Assembly: GCF_030161095.1 (NCBI RefSeq)
Contig: NZ_BSPP01000004.1
Location: 434,001 to 498,000, forward strand
Reading direction: 5' to 3'
From: Cypionkella aquatica
Lineage (GTDB): Bacteria > Pseudomonadota > Alphaproteobacteria > Rhodobacterales > Rhodobacteraceae
Length of the DNA: 64,000 nucleotides
Below the pieces are notes generated by a model. That model searched no databases. It saw only the letters and a program-made list of their open reading frames with translations, and was not told where the DNA came from. Made by a program: the position numbers and the translations under genes. Within the stretch, counting starts at the first letter, position 1; each line of letters starts with the position of its first letter. Positions 25,354-34,381 of the stretch are shown piece after piece.

Positions 25354-25785
25354 ATGTCGAGCATTTACACCCTTCGCACCATGGTCGCAGCACTGATATT
25401 GGCGCTGCCGACCGCATCATTGGCCGATAGTCTGGCGGTATCACCGACCCGGCTTTCGGTTGCGGCCCCGTCGCAAGCCACGTCCATGACCATCAAGGCC
25501 GAAGGCAAGGGCCAGGCAGTGGTGCAGATCCGCGTTATGGCGTGGAAAAAGGGCAGCGATCCGAACGATCTGAAAGCCACCAAAATGGTGCAGGTCAGCC
25601 CGCCCGCTGCCAAACTGGGCAATCGTCAGGAATTGACGCTGCGCATCGTCAGGACGTCAAAAAAGGCCGTGAAGGGTTCGGAATGTTACCGGGTGCTGAT
25701 CGACCGTCTGCCCGCGAAAAGCAAAGACCCTCAGGCCGTGAAACTGCAGATCCGCCAGTCGGTTCCGCTGTGTTTTGAATCTTAA
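25354..25785 (+). CDS. PapD-like periplasmic pilus chaperone, single-domain form
   Basis: This 143-residue exported protein has a signal peptide (ending ASLADS) and then one PapD-type N-terminal immunoglobulin domain: LAVSPTRLSVAAPSQATSMTI, VVQIRVMAWKKG, LRIVR and YRVLIDRLP with the Arg/Lys positions that bind the pilin carboxylate. The frame ends after IRQSVPLCFES, where usual chaperones (about 230-280 residues) continue into a second domain. Only about 77 bases separate it from the usher, too few to encode that domain in any frame. It is either a true one-domain chaperone or an old truncation. Confidence 0.8.
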   Translation: MSSIYTLRTMVAALILALPTASLADSLAVSPTRLSVAAPSQATSMTIKAEGKGQAVVQIRVMAWKKGSDPNDLKATKMVQVSPPAAKLGNRQELTLRIVRTSKKAVKGSECYRVLIDRLPAKSKDPQAVKLQIRQSVPLCFES

Positions 25786-25862
25786 AAAGCCCCAGCGACA
25801 CGCGCTTTCGAGCGGGTGACGCGACAGGGCTTGGCCGCAAATGCCAGCCCTGCTTGTGCGAT

Positions 25863-28277
25863 ATGAGGTTTGCGATGCGCGGAATGGCTTCGGTTTTCAT
25901 GGCGACAGCGCTTTGCGCGGCAGCACCGCTGTCTGCGCAGGCGCAAGATACATCTGACGCGGGATTAAGCGTTTCGGCGGATCTGTCAGAGACAGACTCT
26001 GCCCGCGTGCCGCTGTATCTGGAAGTGACATTGAACGGCAAGCCCACCAATCTGGTGGCAGAATTCGCGCTGGATCCCGGCAATGGCCGGATGTTCTCGC
26101 CGAAATCCGAGCTGGAACAAATCGGCCTGCGCGGCAAAAATCTGTCGGCAGGCATGGTGGATTTGCGCAGCATCACCGGCTTGCGCTTTACCTATGACGA
26201 GGCCGGGCAGAAGATTGATTTGCAAGTGCCGATTGCTGCGATGCGGACAGAAGTTGTGTCGGCAATGCCCGAGGCCGAACAGCTGGCGCCCGAGCGCAGC
26301 TATGGCGCCGTGCTGAACTACAGCGTTGATGCGGGCCTGCAAAAGCAGCCGCTTGCGTCGGATATTGTCACCACGGCGGCAAGTTTCGACGGCTGGATTT
26401 TCGCGCCCTTTGGCGTGCTGCGGTCTTCCGGTGTGGTGCGTGATCTGGTCGATGATGCCGAAGGCCGCACGGGTCTGCGGCTGGAGACGACTTATCAGCT
26501 CTCCAGCCCGAAACGGCGTTTGACGCTGGCGGTTGGCGATGTGCAAAGCTCTGCGCTGGCGTGGTCGCGCTCGATCCGCATGGGGGGCGTGCAGCTGCGC
26601 CGGGATTTCGGCTTGCGCAGCGATCTTATCACGCAACAGTTGCTGTCGTTCAATGGGGCCGCCGCGGTGCCTTCCAGCGTCGACGTGTTCATCGACAACA
26701 ACCGCGCCTATAGCACGGGCCGTGATGCCGGACCGTTCCGGCTGGAAGACCTTCCGGTGCGGGCTGGTGCGGGTGAAGCGCTGATCGTGGTGACAGATGC
26801 CAACGGGCGGCGCACCACCAAAGCGGTGTCGTTTTATGTCTCGCGCAAGCTGCTGAAAAAAGGCCTGCTTGATTTCTCGATCGAGGCTGGCGACGCCCGC
26901 GAAGGCTATGGGCTGGAAAGCAATGATTATGGCTCTGACGGTTTCATCTCGGGCAGTTTGCGCTTTGGTCTGACCGAGCGCGTCACGCTTGAGGCTCAGG
27001 TGCAGTCGAAATCTGACCTGCGGATGGCGGGCCTTGGCCTGACCACGGTGCCGTTTGATCTGGCCGAGTTAAGCCTTGCGGCTGGGGCCAGCGACTACGC
27101 AGGCACGACTGCCAGTTTTGCATATGGGGCGGTGCAGACCCAGATCGGCCCGGTTGAGGTCAGCGGCTCGGTGCGTTGGGCGCAGAAAGGTTTTGCCGAT
27201 CTGGCCTATGTGACCGGGGTGGATTACCTTGGTCAGGCCGAAATTGAAGACAGCGCCTCGCTGTTGGAAGTGCCGACGCTGCAAACCGCGCTGAGCCTGT
27301 CGGTGCCAGTCGGCGGCGGGGGCAGTTTTGGCGTGGGCTATGTCAGCTCTACCCGCAGCAGTTCGCGCGATGAATTGGTAACCGCATCTTATGGCCGCGA
27401 TCTTGGGCTGTGGAACGGCTCGCTTTCGGTCTACGGCTCGCATGATATGCAAAACGGCGACACCCGCGCGGCGGTGGGGCTGTCTGTGCCTTTGGGCAAG
27501 CGCAAATCGCTGCGCGCCACCAATTCGGTTGACCCTGAAGGCAATGTGTTGGGCGGCATCTATGTGGCGCGGACGATTTCGGATCAGCAGGGCGATTATG
27601 GCTATGCGGCCGAGGTACAGCGCGACAGTGCGGGTGAAATCCGGTTCAGCGGACGCGGCGATTATCTGGGCCGCTACGGTCAGGTCGGGCTAGAGCTGCG
27701 GACGGGTGACGGCTCCACCGGTCTGCGCGGCCAATTGGATGGTGCGGTGGCGATGGCGGGCGGTGCAGTGGCGTTTGGCAGTCGGGTCAACGACAGCTTT
27801 GCCATTGTTGACGTGGGGGCCGCCGGGGTTCCGGTTTCGGTGCACAATCGCCCCGTGGCGCTGACCGGGCGCAATGGCAAAGCGCTGGTGACAGGGATGC
27901 AATCGAACCACCGCAACCGGGTTTCGGTTGATCTGGATGATCTGCCTGCCGATCTGGCGCTGGACGCCTCGGGCATGGATGTCGTGCCGGGCATCGGCTC
28001 GGGTGTGCGGGTGAAGTTCCACGGCGACAGTGACAACAGCGCCGTCGTGGTGCTGTTGGATGGCCGCGGCAATCCGATTGAAGCCGGGTCAGTGGCAACG
28101 CTAAAGCGCGGCGGCGAAGAGTTTTTCGTCGGCTTTGGCGGCGAGACTTTGGTGCAGGGTCTGAAGGGCAAAAACCGGCTAACCGTGCAGCTTGAAACCG
28201 GCAGCTGCACCGCAAACTTCGGCTTCACGCCGCGATCCGGGGCGCTGCAAACCATTGACGCGGTGCGCTGCCAATGA
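25863..28277 (+). CDS. Outer-membrane usher of an archaic chaperone-usher pilus
   Basis: This protein of about 804 residues should form the outer-membrane secretion pore that assembles the pilus. It has a signal peptide (ending PLSAQAQDT), an N-terminal PapC-like domain with LVAEFALDPGNGRMF, the barrel with FNGAAAVPSSVDVFIDNN and the plug-region LPVRAGAGEALIVVTDANGR, and a C-terminal domain ending with two Cys (GSCTANFGF and AVRCQ). Length is in the usher range. The start at 25863 (MRFAMRGMAS) is likely; 25854 and 25875 are also possible. It overlaps the next gene by 4 bases. Confidence 0.92.
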   Translation: MRFAMRGMASVFMATALCAAAPLSAQAQDTSDAGLSVSADLSETDSARVPLYLEVTLNGKPTNLVAEFALDPGNGRMFSPKSELEQIGLRGKNLSAGMVDLRSITGLRFTYDEAGQKIDLQVPIAAMRTEVVSAMPEAEQLAPERSYGAVLNYSVDAGLQKQPLASDIVTTAASFDGWIFAPFGVLRSSGVVRDLVDDAEGRTGLRLETTYQLSSPKRRLTLAVGDVQSSALAWSRSIRMGGVQLRRDFGLRSDLITQQLLSFNGAAAVPSSVDVFIDNNRAYSTGRDAGPFRLEDLPVRAGAGEALIVVTDANGRRTTKAVSFYVSRKLLKKGLLDFSIEAGDAREGYGLESNDYGSDGFISGSLRFGLTERVTLEAQVQSKSDLRMAGLGLTTVPFDLAELSLAAGASDYAGTTASFAYGAVQTQIGPVEVSGSVRWAQKGFADLAYVTGVDYLGQAEIEDSASLLEVPTLQTALSLSVPVGGGGSFGVGYVSSTRSSSRDELVTASYGRDLGLWNGSLSVYGSHDMQNGDTRAAVGLSVPLGKRKSLRATNSVDPEGNVLGGIYVARTISDQQGDYGYAAEVQRDSAGEIRFSGRGDYLGRYGQVGLELRTGDGSTGLRGQLDGAVAMAGGAVAFGSRVNDSFAIVDVGAAGVPVSVHNRPVALTGRNGKALVTGMQSNHRNRVSVDLDDLPADLALDASGMDVVPGIGSGVRVKFHGDSDNSAVVVLLDGRGNPIEAGSVATLKRGGEEFFVGFGGETLVQGLKGKNRLTVQLETGSCTANFGFTPRSGALQTIDAVRCQ

Positions 28278-29209
28278 TCCGGATAGTCTTTCATCTGCTG
28301 TTGGCGGTGTTGCTGCAAACGGGTCTGGCGGCGGCGCAGGATTGCATGGCGCAGACCACCGATTTCGATTTCGGGGCGGTCAGTTTGCGCGCGGGCGCGG
28401 TCAACCAGACTGCCGGCAACGTGAAGATAACCTGCCGTGGCGGTATCATCTCGGCTGTGGCGCGTCCGGTTGGTGTTTGCCTGACCTTTGGCGGTGGCAA
28501 TGCCAGCGATGGCGGCACCCCGCCACGGCGCTATATGGTTGGCCCAAGCGGCGCTTTGCTGGAGTATCAGCTGCGGCAGACCAGTGGCGGCGCGCCGCTG
28601 TCACAGATGTTTGTCGAGGTGTTGATGCTGCTGGGCAATGGCAGTGCCACTGTGCCGATCTACGCCGACATCATCGCGCAATCGGTGCAAATGCCAACCG
28701 GAAGTTACAGCGCAACCTATTCTGGCAGTGGCGCGTCTGGCGTGCGCATGCGAACCGGCGTGTTGACCTGCAACATCCTTGCCCAAGATCAGGCTGCGGA
28801 CGGCTTTCAAGTGCGCGCGCAAGCGGCGTCAAGTTGCGATGTCTCGACCACCGCGCTCGATTTCGGCAACATCCCGGCGCAATTGAACGGCCCGGTGGAT
28901 AAGACCGCCAGCATCGAGGTGCGCTGCACCGACGGCACGCCTTACCGGGTCTCGCTGGGTCTGGGGCAAGGCCCGGGGGTCAACAATCCAGCCGCACGCA
29001 AGATGCGCAACCTGCTCAGCACGCTGACTTATGGGCTCTATCAGGACGCCGCGCGCACGCAGCCTTGGGGGGATCAGCTGGGCAGTAATGTCAGCGGATT
29101 GGGCGCGGGGGCGGCGCAGATCTACACCGTCTATGGCCGGATTTTCGGCAATCAGACGCCGAATATCGGGATCTATACCGACAATATCGTGGTGACGATT
29201 GCCTATTGA
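28274..29209 (+). CDS. Two-domain spore-coat-U protein, likely pilus tip adhesin
   Basis: This 311-residue exported protein has a signal peptide (ending GLAAAQD) and two SCPU domains. The first (residues about 22-170) has [21 protein letters not shown] and the second (about 178-311) [18 protein letters not shown] and [14 protein letters not shown]. In Csu-type pili the two-domain subunit encoded last caps the fibre and mediates adhesion. It is coupled to the usher by a 4-base overlap. Its 3' end overlaps the convergent queG gene by 7 bases. Confidence 0.87.
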   Translation: MIRIVFHLLLAVLLQTGLAAAQDCMAQTTDFDFGAVSLRAGAVNQTAGNVKITCRGGIISAVARPVGVCLTFGGGNASDGGTPPRRYMVGPSGALLEYQLRQTSGGAPLSQMFVEVLMLLGNGSATVPIYADIIAQSVQMPTGSYSATYSGSGASGVRMRTGVLTCNILAQDQAADGFQVRAQAASSCDVSTTALDFGNIPAQLNGPVDKTASIEVRCTDGTPYRVSLGLGQGPGVNNPAARKMRNLLSTLTYGLYQDAARTQPWGDQLGSNVSGLGAGAAQIYTVYGRIFGNQTPNIGIYTDNIVVTIAY

Positions 29210-30231
29210 CCGCGCAGCCGCGCCACGGCCCAAGCCGCCGCTTCGGCCACCACCGGATCGGCGTCACCCTGCAACGCCGCGGCAGGCCCGGCAAGTTCTG
29301 GCAATGCCGAATTGCCGATCGCATAAAGCACGTTGCGCACAAAGCGGTCGCGGCCAATCCGCTTGATCGGGCTTCCCGCAAACCGCAACCGGAACGCCGC
29401 GTCGTCAAGCTGGACCAGATCGGCCAACTCTGGCGCGCCAACCTTCGGCTGATAGCCAATATCGCGGCTGGCTTGGGCAAACTTGTTCCACGGGCAGGCC
29501 GCCAGACAATCATCGCAGCCATAGATGCGGTTGCCCATCAAGGCGCGCAGATCGAGGTCAACCGGGCCCTTGTGCTCGATGGTCAGATAAGAAATGCAGC
29601 GGCGCGCGTCCAACCGATAGGGCGCAGGAAACGCCTTGGTCGGGCAAGCATCTAGACAAGCGGTGCAGCTGCCGCAATGGCTGACCTCCGGCGCGTCTTT
29701 GGGCAGATCGGCGGTGGTGAAAATCGCGCCCAGAAAAAACCAATTGCCCAGATCGCGTGCCAAAAGATTGGTGTGCTTGCCCTGCCACCCCAGCCCCGCC
29801 GCCTCGGCCAAGGGCTTTTCCATCACCGGGGCAGTATCGACAAACACCTTGATCTCGGCTTGCGCGGCAGTCGCAAACCACCCGCCCAACCGCTTTAACC
29901 GCCGCTTGACCAGATCGTGATAATCGCGGCCCTGCGCATAAACTGACACCGCTGCGCGGTCGGGTTGGCTAATCACCGCCATCGGATCAGCCTCGGGCGT
30001 GTAGACCTCTGCCAGCATGATCACCGAGCGCGCCTCGGGCCAAAGCGCTGCCGCATTGCCACGCCAATGCTCACGCTCGACCATCCAAGCCATTTGGCCG
30101 TGATGATCAGCCGCCAGAAACGCACGCAAGCGCCCTGCGGTTTCCGGCACGGCATCGGGGGCACAGATGCCCAGCTTGGAAAACCCCTCCTCCGTCGCCC
30201 GCAGGATCAGAGAGTCCTTGAGAGATTGCAT
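29203..30231 (-). CDS. queG: Epoxyqueuosine reductase
   Basis: This protein of about 342 residues reduces epoxyqueuosine to queuosine in tRNA using cobalamin and two [4Fe-4S] clusters. The ferredoxin-like motifs [16 protein letters not shown] and [15 protein letters not shown] are complete, and the N-terminal segment [11 protein letters not shown] plus the central [21 protein letters not shown] is diagnostic of QueG. The start could be 30231 or 30237 (MTMQSLKDS). The gene lies convergent to the pilus operon, with a small terminal overlap, and has no functional link to it. Confidence 0.95.
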   Translation of the reverse strand: MQSLKDSLILRATEEGFSKLGICAPDAVPETAGRLRAFLAADHHGQMAWMVEREHWRGNAAALWPEARSVIMLAEVYTPEADPMAVISQPDRAAVSVYAQGRDYHDLVKRRLKRLGGWFATAAQAEIKVFVDTAPVMEKPLAEAAGLGWQGKHTNLLARDLGNWFFLGAIFTTADLPKDAPEVSHCGSCTACLDACPTKAFPAPYRLDARRCISYLTIEHKGPVDLDLRALMGNRIYGCDDCLAACPWNKFAQASRDIGYQPKVGAPELADLVQLDDAAFRLRFAGSPIKRIGRDRFVRNVLYAIGNSALPELAGPAAALQGDADPVVAEAAAWAVARLRGQ

Positions 30232-30263
30232 GGTCATCCTCTCTGCTCAAATATCCTGGGGGT

Positions 30264-30281
30264 CCGGGGGCTAGCCCCCGG
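30264..30281. repeat. Perfect 18-base palindrome between queG and the GST gene
   Basis: CCGGGGGCTAGCCCCCGG is fully palindromic and preceded by ATATCCTGGGGGT. It resembles GC-rich intergenic palindromes that I recall as common in Rhodobacteraceae genomes; only one copy was seen here. There is no T run, so it is not a classic terminator, though it could protect the GST transcript end. Confidence 0.6.
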
Positions 30282-30290
30282 CGGCGTCAG

Positions 30291-30956
30291 CTAGAAATCC
30301 AGATCGGCGTAATGCGCGGGCGGCGGAAAGCCCGGCACCTGATCGGCCAGCAAAGTGCGGAAAGATGGCCGCGATTTGATCTTGGCATACCAGTCTTTCA
30401 CCGTCGCATTGCGGTTCCAGTCCACATCCGAGATGTAGTCAAGGCACGAGATATGCGCCGCCGCCGTCACATCCGCCAAGGTCATCACATCACCCGCCAG
30501 CCAGCGGCGTTGATCCAGCAGCCACCCCAGATAGTCGAGGTGATACTTGATCCGCCCTGCCCCGGATTTCACCGCTTTTGAATCCGGGTAGCCATGCGCC
30601 ATGATCTTCTTGTTCACCCGCTCGTACAGCAGCTTTGAGGTGACTTCGGCGTGGAACTTGTCATCAAACCACGCACACAGGCGGCGAACTTCAAAGCGCA
30701 TATCGATGTCGCGCGGCATCAGGCTTGGGTTGGGATAAGCCTCTTCCAGATATTCGCAGATCGCTTGGCTCTCGGACAACACCTTGTTTTCGATGCGCAG
30801 CACCGGAACTTTGCCCGCCGGATTGCGGCGCAGGAAATCGGGCGAGGGTTCCCAATAGCGTTCCTCGATCAGCTCAACCTCCAGCCGCTTTTCGGCCAAA
30901 GTCAGACGCACCTTGCGGCAGAACGGCGAGAGCGGGAAGTGATACAGGCGGATCAT
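30291..30956 (-). CDS. Glutathione S-transferase family protein
   Basis: This 221-residue cytosolic protein has an N-terminal thioredoxin-like domain (residues 1-80) with LYHFPLSPFCRKVRLTLAEK, the cis-Pro segment GKVPVL and the glutathione-contacting SESQAICEYLEE. The helical C-terminal domain includes LAGDVMTLADVTAA, the usual N-capping motif. The start at 30956 begins MIRLYHFPLS directly at the first beta-strand; the longer frame adds residues without family resemblance. The substrate is not predictable. Confidence 0.9.
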   Translation of the reverse strand: MIRLYHFPLSPFCRKVRLTLAEKRLEVELIEERYWEPSPDFLRRNPAGKVPVLRIENKVLSESQAICEYLEEAYPNPSLMPRDIDMRFEVRRLCAWFDDKFHAEVTSKLLYERVNKKIMAHGYPDSKAVKSGAGRIKYHLDYLGWLLDQRRWLAGDVMTLADVTAAAHISCLDYISDVDWNRNATVKDWYAKIKSRPSFRTLLADQVPGFPPPAHYADLDF

Positions 30957-31043
30957 GCGGGGATCGGTCTTTTTATGCAGGGTTTGGTCTTCAATGCCGC
31001 GACGGGGCGCGAAATTCAACTACATTCCCAAGAAGAATTGCGC

Positions 31044-31787
31044 TCAATCCGTGCTCTGGAAGCAATCCGCGCGGCCATCCGCCTGTATGGTCTCGGCGCC
31101 CGACATGATTGCGCCGGTGCGTTTGCGCACGAAATTGCTGGGCTTTGAGGCGGAGCGGCCCTTTGGATCGGGCAGAACTGCGGCAAGGCGGGCGGCTTGC
31201 AGCGCGGAAAGGTCCCGCGCATCGACCCCGAAATAATGTTGGGCGGCGGCTTGCACCCCGAACACGCCTTCATCAAATTCGGCGACGTTGAGATAAACTT
31301 CAAGCACACGCTGCTTGGACCAGACCAGCTCGACCAACGGTGTCAGGCCGGCTTCGATGGCTTTGCGCAGCCAGCTGCGACCTTGCCAGAGGAAGACGTT
31401 CTTAGCGACCTGCTGTGTCAGGGTCGAGGCCCCGCGATTGCCGCCCTGTTCGGCGGCGGCGCGGATGGCGGCCATATCGAAACCCCAGTGCAGGCAGAAA
31501 TTGGCGTCCTCGGCGGCGACGACGGATCGGCCCATCACGGGGGCGATTTCATCCCAATCCACCCAATCCTTGCTGATGCCGCCCAAGCGCCAGCTTTCGG
31601 ACAGCTGATACAGGTTGATCGGCGGCGGCAGGAAAGAGAACAGCAGGATAAGCACGCCGTAGAACGCCGCGATGCCCGCAAGCCCGCGTAAAAACCAGCG
31701 TTTGATCCGCGCTCCCTTGGTTTCGGGGGCGGTCGGCTCGGGCGCGGGTTCGGCCTTTTTGCGGGATTTCTTCGGGGTATCGACCAT
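31044..31787 (-). CDS. mtgA: Monofunctional peptidoglycan glycosyltransferase
   Basis: This 247-residue GT51 enzyme polymerises lipid II glycan strands without a transpeptidase domain. A cytoplasmic basic/Pro-rich start (residues 1-30) and one membrane helix (GLAGIAAFYGVLILLFSFL) precede the domain. Motifs: VAAEDANFCLHWGFD with the catalytic Glu, GASTLTQQVAKNVFL, RKAIEAGLTPLVELVWSK and EVYLNVAEFDEGVFGVQAAA. Length fits MtgA. It is divergent from the toxin-antitoxin pair. Confidence 0.95.
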   Translation of the reverse strand: MVDTPKKSRKKAEPAPEPTAPETKGARIKRWFLRGLAGIAAFYGVLILLFSFLPPPINLYQLSESWRLGGISKDWVDWDEIAPVMGRSVVAAEDANFCLHWGFDMAAIRAAAEQGGNRGASTLTQQVAKNVFLWQGRSWLRKAIEAGLTPLVELVWSKQRVLEVYLNVAEFDEGVFGVQAAAQHYFGVDARDLSALQAARLAAVLPDPKGRSASKPSNFVRKRTGAIMSGAETIQADGRADCFQSTD

Positions 31788-31945
31788 GTGTCAGCTTAGG
31801 CCCGAAGCTTGCGGTTTGGTCAAGGGTTTGGCGGCGTTTTAGGGCATGTCCACGCGTGGACAGAAGGGCCGTTTACAGGATTTCAAGGGTTTAGCAGGGG
31901 GTCGTTCATCTTTCGTTAAGGTTTGCCCACAGCCGTCTTACCAGA

Positions 31946-31970
31946 TGGCAAATTTTGCCAAACCTTGCCA
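31946..31970 (+). promoter_or_regulatory. Candidate autoregulatory operator of the ParD-ParE pair
   Basis: TGGCAAATTTTGCCA at 31946-31960 is a perfect 7-bp inverted repeat around one base. A third half-site TTGCCA follows at 31965-31970 in the same orientation as the second, giving TTGCCAAACC-TTGCCAAAGC. It ends about 30 bases before the antitoxin start, the usual place for ParD self-repression. Confidence 0.6.
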
Positions 31971-31999
31971 AAGCGGCTATGCTGGCGGGTACGAGCACG

Positions 32000-32236
32000 A
32001 TGAACATCTCTTTGCCCGATGACATGAAAGCCTTTGTGGATGAGCAAGTCCGCAGCCAAGGCTTTGCCACAACCAGCGAATACATGCGCGCGCTGATCCG
32101 CGAGCGCAAAGACGCGATCGAGCGGCTGCGGGCCTTGGTGATTGAGGGTATGGAATCGGGTGATCCGCAGCCTGCGGATGGCGCCTATTTTGATGCCTTG
32201 CGGGCGCGTGTCGGAGCAGCAGCGGCTAAGAAGTGA
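32000..32236 (+). CDS. ParD-like type II antitoxin
   Basis: This 78-residue protein has a ribbon-helix-helix N-terminus (MNISLPDDMKAFVDEQVRSQ, then TTSEYMRALIRE) that would bind DNA as a dimer, and a C-terminal tail that would mask the toxin. The start at 32000 is chosen because it opens the beta-strand of the fold; 31979 is an alternative. It overlaps the toxin gene by 4 bases (GTGA), the standard antitoxin-first layout, with a palindromic operator upstream. Confidence 0.88.
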   Translation: MNISLPDDMKAFVDEQVRSQGFATTSEYMRALIRERKDAIERLRALVIEGMESGDPQPADGAYFDALRARVGAAAAKK

Positions 32237-32550
32237 CGCCAACGCGGCTTAAACAGGCCGCCCGTGATGACATTAACCAGATCATCGACTTTTACCTAAG
32301 CAATGTCGGCGACGAAGTTGCGTTGCGCTTTATCGAGGCTTGGCAACAGTCTCTGACGCCGCTGGCACGGCATCCCGGCGTTGGTTCTTTACGGTTTGAA
32401 GAGCAGCTCCGCATTCCTGGGCATCGGGTCTGGGCGATGCACGGCTTTCCGCATTTGGTGCTGTATCCGGTTGATGCAGAGGGTCCAGAAGTGCAACGCG
32501 TCTTACGCTCTGCGCGCGATCTGCCGTTTGCTTTGCAGGATTCCGTCTGA
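32233..32550 (+). CDS. ParE/RelE-superfamily toxin
   Basis: This 105-residue protein starts with GTG. It has the RelE/ParE fold pattern: helix AARDDINQIIDFYLSNVG, LTPLARHPGVGSLR, and the strands HRVWAMHGFPHLVLYPVD and VQRVLRSARDLP. ParE toxins poison DNA gyrase and RelE toxins cut mRNA. Pairing with a ParD-like ribbon-helix-helix antitoxin favours ParE, but the target is inference. Confidence 0.87.
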   Translation: MTPTRLKQAARDDINQIIDFYLSNVGDEVALRFIEAWQQSLTPLARHPGVGSLRFEEQLRIPGHRVWAMHGFPHLVLYPVDAEGPEVQRVLRSARDLPFALQDSV

Positions 32551-32631
32551 TCCCGACAGAAAATGTCGCAGCTGTTGCTGCGCTTGCGGTGCTGCGCGAT
32601 AGGCTTCGCGCACACCAAACCGGAGCATCCC

Positions 32632-33735
32632 ATGCCATTACGCCGCACGCCGTTTTATGCCCTCGCCTCGGCCTATGGCGCGCAGATGGGGCCGGTGGGG
32701 GGCGGTTTTGTCAACGCGCATCATTACGGCGATGTGCGCGCCGAGCATCTGAACACCCGCGCGAATGTGGGCGTGCAAGATCTGTCCACCATGGGCAAGA
32801 TCGACGTGAAGGGGCCAGAGGCCGAAGCTTTGGTGAACTATCTGATCGTCAATGATGCGGCGGCGATGCGGGTGGGGGCCGCGCGCTATGCCTCGGTTTG
32901 CGCGCCCGATGGCGGCATTATGGATGATCTGACGGTGTTCCGACTGGGCGATGAGCATTTTCTGATCGTCTCGGGTTCGCGTAATCGCTTGAAAATCCGC
33001 GACTGGGCGATGGCGCATGCGCAGGGGCGCAGGGCCTATGTGACCGATATCACCGCAGCGGTGGCGTTTCCAACCGTGCAGGGGCCACGGGCGCGTGACT
33101 TGCTGGCGGGGCTGATCCCGGATGCGGATTTGGTCGCCCTGAAGCGGTGGAGCTTTACTTGGGGCCATTTTGGCGAGACGAAAGTGATGATCTCGCGCAC
33201 CGGCGTCACCGGCGAATTGGGCTTTGAGTTGTTCGTGCCTGCGGATGAAGCGGCCACGGTTTGGAATGGATTGTTGGCGGTGGGCGGAGCATTTGGCCTG
33301 CGGCCTTACGGTGTGCAGGCGATGTTCACCTTGGGGCTGGAAAAGCTGTATCCGGCACATGGCATCGACATGGATGAAAGCAACACGCCGTTCCATGTTG
33401 GCACCGACGCCTTCGTGAAATTCGACAAGGGCGACTTCATCGGGCGCGAAGCTTTGCTGCGTATTCGTGACGCCGGAGTGGCGACGGCATGGGTGGGCCT
33501 GCGGCTGGACGGCGACGTTCCGGCGGCAGAGGGGGCTGCGGTGATCGCCGATGGCCGCCGCGTTGGGCATGTGACCTATAGCGATCATGGCTATTCGGTG
33601 GGGGCGGTTCTGGCTTCGGCCCATATCGACAAGGCCTATGCGATTGAAGGGGTTGCGCTTCAGGTCGCGGGGGTGAACGCTGTCGTCTCGCGGCAGGCGT
33701 TTGTTGATCCGCAGGGCGCGCGGCTGCGGGCTTGA
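32632..33735 (+). CDS. GcvT-family aminomethyltransferase-like protein (tetrahydrofolate-dependent)
   Basis: This 367-residue protein has the folate-binding GcvT fold: an opening PLRRTPFYALASAYG, GVQDLSTMGKIDVKGPEA, YASVCAPDGGIMDDLTVFRL, SRTGVTGELGFELFVP and the C-terminal beta-barrel domain with GHVTYSDHGYSVGAVLA. The real glycine-cleavage GcvT is usually beside gcvH and gcvP, which are absent here. A stand-alone demethylase that moves a methyl or aminomethyl group to tetrahydrofolate is as likely. The start at 32632 is preceded by GGAG at a good distance. The substrate is unknown. Confidence 0.78.
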   Translation: MPLRRTPFYALASAYGAQMGPVGGGFVNAHHYGDVRAEHLNTRANVGVQDLSTMGKIDVKGPEAEALVNYLIVNDAAAMRVGAARYASVCAPDGGIMDDLTVFRLGDEHFLIVSGSRNRLKIRDWAMAHAQGRRAYVTDITAAVAFPTVQGPRARDLLAGLIPDADLVALKRWSFTWGHFGETKVMISRTGVTGELGFELFVPADEAATVWNGLLAVGGAFGLRPYGVQAMFTLGLEKLYPAHGIDMDESNTPFHVGTDAFVKFDKGDFIGREALLRIRDAGVATAWVGLRLDGDVPAAEGAAVIADGRRVGHVTYSDHGYSVGAVLASAHIDKAYAIEGVALQVAGVNAVVSRQAFVDPQGARLRA

Positions 33736-33846
33736 CCCAGCGTCACCGCGAAAGTTGCTTCGCTGCAGGGAACGAAATCGGATGTGCGGGGTTGTAGTGG
33801 CATAGGGCTTGGAAATCTGAGCCCAGCTGACACATTGGAGAACATC

Positions 33847-34335
33847 ATGATTCGCACTACGATCGCAAGCTTCCTGCTGGCCACTGCCGTGGCGTTCCCG
33901 TCCTTTGCGCAAGACATGAAACCGATCCGCGAAGTCGAGGTCACTGTTGATACCGCCGGTATCACCAACCCGCAAGCTGCGGCCTATTGGGGCACGCTGC
34001 AAGACGATCTGAAGGCTTCGATCCTGACCAAAGTGGCACCTTCCGACGATGAAGCTGCCTATGTGATCAAGATCCGCATCGACGATCTGTCGCTGTCGAA
34101 TGGCTTTCAGGAAAAGCTGGGTCTGGGTGACACCACCATCACTGGCAACGTGCTGGTGCAGGACGACAAGAACCACGTCGGCGATGACGCCTATGACCTG
34201 ACCGTGGATGTCGAGGCTGCAAAGCCGCTGCTGCCAGCTGGCTATGACTTTACCGCCGCTGATGCTGACACCAAGGTTTACTACTCGGCCATGGTCAATG
34301 CCTTCGCCGATGGCGTTGTGAAGCGTCTGAAGTAA
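33847..34335 (+). CDS. Small secreted protein of unknown function
   Basis: This 162-residue protein has a clear signal peptide (MIRTTIASFLLATAVAFPSFAQ) with cleavage after FAQ. The mature part is mixed alpha/beta with VYVIK-type alternation (AAYVIKIRIDDLSLSNGF, ITGNVLVQDDKN) and no Cys. The ATG at 33847 follows a GGAGAACATC leader. It stands alone, with a strong terminator 17 bases after its stop codon. I do not recognise the family. Confidence 0.8.
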   Translation: MIRTTIASFLLATAVAFPSFAQDMKPIREVEVTVDTAGITNPQAAAYWGTLQDDLKASILTKVAPSDDEAAYVIKIRIDDLSLSNGFQEKLGLGDTTITGNVLVQDDKNHVGDDAYDLTVDVEAAKPLLPAGYDFTAADADTKVYYSAMVNAFADGVVKRLK

Positions 34336-34351
34336 GCTTTGCTTGATGCGG

Positions 34352-34379
34352 AAAAGGCCCCCTTTCGGGGGCCTTTTTT
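34352..34379. terminator. Strong bidirectional terminator between convergent genes
   Basis: AAAAGGCCCCC and GGGGGCCTTTT form a perfect 11-bp stem around TTTC, with T residues continuing on the plus side. It lies between the small secreted-protein gene and the 3' end of gltB and can stop transcription from both. Confidence 0.93.
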
Positions 34380-34381
34380 GT

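Noticed and set aside
25785-25862. Frameshifted remainder of the pilus chaperone
   Set aside because: Only about 77 bases lie between the stop codon and the usher, too few for the missing domain of roughly 100 residues, and no matching segment was seen in the other frames.
31905-31919. TTCA-N7-TTAA as a CtrA-like site near mtgA/parD
   Set aside because: One mismatch; about three 7-of-8 matches are expected per 64 kb at this GC content. The similar site GTAA-N7-TTAA at 40189-40203 and TTTA-N7-TTAA at 24268-24282 fall in the same class.
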